From contig JAGVJN010000006.1 in NCBI GenBank assembly GCA_020051095.1, forward strand, positions 1 to 35,164: DNA of 35,164 bases, read 5' to 3'. Below, piece by piece: positions 33,583-35,164 of the stretch. A program made the translations under genes and the position numbers. The notes below the pieces were generated by a model. That model saw nothing but the letters and a program-made list of their open reading frames with translations. It had not been told where the DNA came from and ran no database searches. Positions within the stretch are counted from its first letter, which is position 1. Each line of letters starts with the position of its first letter. Source of the DNA: Pseudomonadota bacterium (lineage in GTDB: Bacteria > Pseudomonadota > Gammaproteobacteria > Legionellales > Legionellaceae).

Positions 33583-34815
33583 ATGTCAATATCCAACAAA
33601 CTGTTTTTAATACTGATTGCAACGATTTTTTCTGTTACTAATGTATGGGCTCGACCATTCAATGAAGTCGTCCAGGATGCTAAACAACAGGGCTTTGCAG
33701 GGATAATCAGCCAAACGAAGAATGGGAAAACTCAAATCGAACCAGTGAATGACGATACGTTTGATGAAAATACCCAATTTGCCATCGGCTCAATTAGCAA
33801 AATATTTACTCAAATTGCCATCTTACAACTTGCTGAGCAAGGAAAAATTGACCTAAACGACCCAATCAATACATACTTAGACATCAACCAATTTCCAAAT
33901 GATTGGCAAGAATGGATGCCAAAAATTACCGTTAGAGATTTAATTGAACATCGCTCAGGCTTGCCAGCGTTGCCCTATTGGAGTGAGGGAACTCAAGCAA
34001 TCTTCCACCATGCCGGTAAAAAAAAATCATTGCAACAGTTGTTCCACAATGGTGAAAATGCACATATTACTTATTCATTATTACAAAAAAATCTAAGAAA
34101 CTCAGATGAAGATGGCACTTATTACAGCAACATAGGATACAACTTACTGGCTTTAATTATAGAGAGCGTATCGGGGATATCATATGATGAATATCTTAGC
34201 GCGAATATTTTTAGTCCGGCTAAGATGGATAATAGTTTTTCAGGAACACAAGCAAATTATTCATTCAAGGATTTACTCTTTCTACATAGCGCAATGGCTA
34301 AACCAAAAATCTATCCAATAAATTTTAATTCTAAGCAAGCAAACTCTGAAACATATTTAGTTACCATAAACCCAAAGACACAAAAAAACGAACGAGACTT
34401 TAATTTTGTATTTGCTTATGGTGCTGGATCTATCATATCTTCCGTTTCGGATTTGAATAAATGGCTAGCAGCCGTATTTAAATCTGACAAACTACTTACG
34501 ACCCAAAAATACAAGCAATATCTCATTCAATTGGACATTGAAGATAATATTTGGGGCCACCAAGGTGAATTACCAGGGTACCAATCTATTGTATTATATG
34601 ATTTAGAGAAAAAACGTTCGGTAGTTATTTTATCTAATCTAAATTATGATATGTTTTCTCTTTATCATGAATTAGTGGAATTATCTGGTAAGAATATCAA
34701 TGATTTTGATTTACGAGGAGGTGAGTCTGGCGTTGAAAGAGAATTTAATCATGCCTTAGAAAAATGTCCTCTTCTAGCTCCTGCCAATGTGGCTCTTGAT
34801 TTATTAGAAAATTAA
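33583..34815 (+). CDS. Exported serine hydrolase (class C beta-lactamase fold)
   Basis: A 410-residue protein of the beta-lactamase/penicillin-binding-protein-like serine hydrolase family. A signal peptide (about 1-23, ending SVTNVWA) is followed by the active-site S70-x-x-K73 (GSISK), the tyrosine motif YSN at 181-183 (YYSNIGYN) and the third motif HQG at 326-328 (WGHQGELPGY). These fit an esterase, D-aminopeptidase or beta-lactamase; which one cannot be told. The length and the C-terminal tail of about 50 residues are normal for the group. It is the only cargo gene of element B not belonging to abiE and has its own gap upstream. Confidence 0.85.
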   Translation: MSISNKLFLILIATIFSVTNVWARPFNEVVQDAKQQGFAGIISQTKNGKTQIEPVNDDTFDENTQFAIGSISKIFTQIAILQLAEQGKIDLNDPINTYLDINQFPNDWQEWMPKITVRDLIEHRSGLPALPYWSEGTQAIFHHAGKKKSLQQLFHNGENAHITYSLLQKNLRNSDEDGTYYSNIGYNLLALIIESVSGISYDEYLSANIFSPAKMDNSFSGTQANYSFKDLLFLHSAMAKPKIYPINFNSKQANSETYLVTINPKTQKNERDFNFVFAYGAGSIISSVSDLNKWLAAVFKSDKLLTTQKYKQYLIQLDIEDNIWGHQGELPGYQSIVLYDLEKKRSVVILSNLNYDMFSLYHELVELSGKNINDFDLRGGESGVEREFNHALEKCPLLAPANVALDLLEN

Positions 34816-34933
34816 TCATAACTAAAATACTGTCGTTATTTGCATTGCCTCTAATTTAAATTCAATAAAACTAATAATACTGAATCAAATCGATATTTCA
34901 GACTAAATTAAACATGGACAAAGATGCATTTAA

Positions 34934-34969
34934 AAGTACCCAAAATCAGCCCAAAAGTATTGGGTACTT
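34934..34969. terminator. Hairpin after the serine hydrolase gene
   Basis: AAGTACCCAA (34934-34943) and TTGGGTACTT (34960-34969) form a 10-bp perfect stem with a 16-nt loop. No long T-run follows. It is either the 3' end signal of the hydrolase gene or an internal end repeat of element B. Confidence 0.45.
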
Positions 34970-34983
34970 AATAAGATATATTA

Positions 34984-35051
34984 ATATCAACAAGTTAGAG
35001 AAAATTCCCGCGGGTTCAATTCCCGCCGCCTCCACCATAACTTACTGATAT
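34984..35051. repeat. Copy 3 of the attachment core with inverted arms
   Basis: The 29-bp ssrA core lies at 35009-35037. ATATCAACAAGTT (34984-34996) and AACTTACTGATAT (35039-35051) bracket it and match as inverted repeats at 11 of 13 positions. As in copy 2, the left arm ends exactly 12 bp before the core. This is the outer junction of the array, where the displaced original ssrA end should lie. Confidence 0.8.
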
Positions 35052-35127
35052 ATAATGAGTAATTTTTCTCGCGGGTTTATTGCGGGCTTTTTTCTGGTAT
35101 CGCTCTTGTACGTGTCCTAAAGTGTAG

Positions 35128-35145
35128 GTTGGGCCTTGGCCCAAC
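35128..35145. repeat. Palindrome resembling a REP-type repeat
   Basis: GTTGGGCC (35128-35135) and GGCCCAAC (35138-35145) form an 8-bp stem with a 2-nt loop, inside TAGGTTGGGCC. Similar GTAGGTTGGGC palindromes are scattered in many gammaproteobacterial genomes. It lies outside the ssrA array, close to the window end. Confidence 0.5.
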
Positions 35146-35164
35146 AATTCCCAACTATTCACCA

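Larger units (their letters stand above)
31308..35037. mobile_element. ssrA-linked element B (abiE and serine hydrolase unit), no integrase
   Basis: About 3.7 kb bounded by copies 2 and 3 of the 29-bp core. Cargo: abiEi, abiEii and an exported serine hydrolase, all on the + strand. No recombinase or replication gene is present. Its left end shares 32 of 36 positions with that of element A. Because it lies between element A and the outermost core, it probably integrated earlier, or the two were mobilised together. Confidence 0.7.

Noticed and set aside
35052..35090. GC-rich stretch with T-run after copy 3 that resembles an ssrA terminator
   Set aside because: The two GCGGG blocks are direct, not inverted, so no stable stem forms.
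1..35164. CRISPR array, tRNA or rRNA genes, insertion sequence transposase
   Set aside because: None was seen; the only tRNA-like sequences are ssrA and its two 29-bp copies.

Overview
The window looks like a stretch of chromosome from a low-GC gammaproteobacterium of the Legionella type. The reasons are a PagP/Rcp-like lipid A palmitoyltransferase, a small secreted protein that resembles the Legionella DUF4949 family, the ubiD-fre pair, a beta/gamma-type one-piece tmRNA with encoded CCA, and AT-rich genes of very large accessory proteins. The genus assignment is an inference from gene content only; no ribosomal gene is present.

Layout. Positions 1-2206 hold the 3' end of recN (DNA repair), a truncated LysR regulator remnant, and a divergent serine hydroxymethyltransferase-like PLP enzyme that begins exactly where the LysR remnant is cut. 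Positions 2365-10073 hold two divergent genes of unknown role: a 505-residue multi-pass membrane protein, and a protein of about 2,000 residues with leucine-rich repeats, a transglutaminase-like Cys-His-Asp domain and two MoxR-like AAA+ ATPase domains. Positions 10260-27889 are mostly core metabolism and envelope genes: an amino-acid permease, pagP, a small secreted protein, a glycerophosphodiester phosphodiesterase, ubiD-fre-DUF2909 (ubiquinone pathway), an nfeD-slipin operon, a cystathionine beta-synthase/cysteine synthase, a lipoprotein-poxB-rpiA operon, a DNA photolyase, oligopeptidase A and a membrane diguanylate cyclase.

Positions 28081-35037 are the most striking part. The tmRNA gene ssrA (28081-28472) is followed by two tandem units, each ending in an exact 29-bp copy of the ssrA 3' end (31279-31307 and 35009-35037). 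Unit A (about 2.8 kb) carries a pRiA4b ORF-3-like protein and a hipBA toxin-antitoxin pair. Unit B (about 3.7 kb) carries an abiEi/abiEii type IV toxin-antitoxin pair and an exported serine hydrolase. Neither unit encodes a recombinase. Both downstream copies of the 29-bp core are bracketed by an inverted repeat set 12 bp to its left, so each junction could fold with the T-arm hairpin inside it. I read this as a tandem array of small, non-autonomous, ssrA-targeted elements, each holding its own addiction module.

The two best candidates for something undescribed are this integrase-less ssrA cassette array with foldable junctions, and the LRR-transglutaminase-AAA-AAA protein with its own near-consensus promoter. 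All calls are from reading the sequence and from memory of protein families; no search was run.
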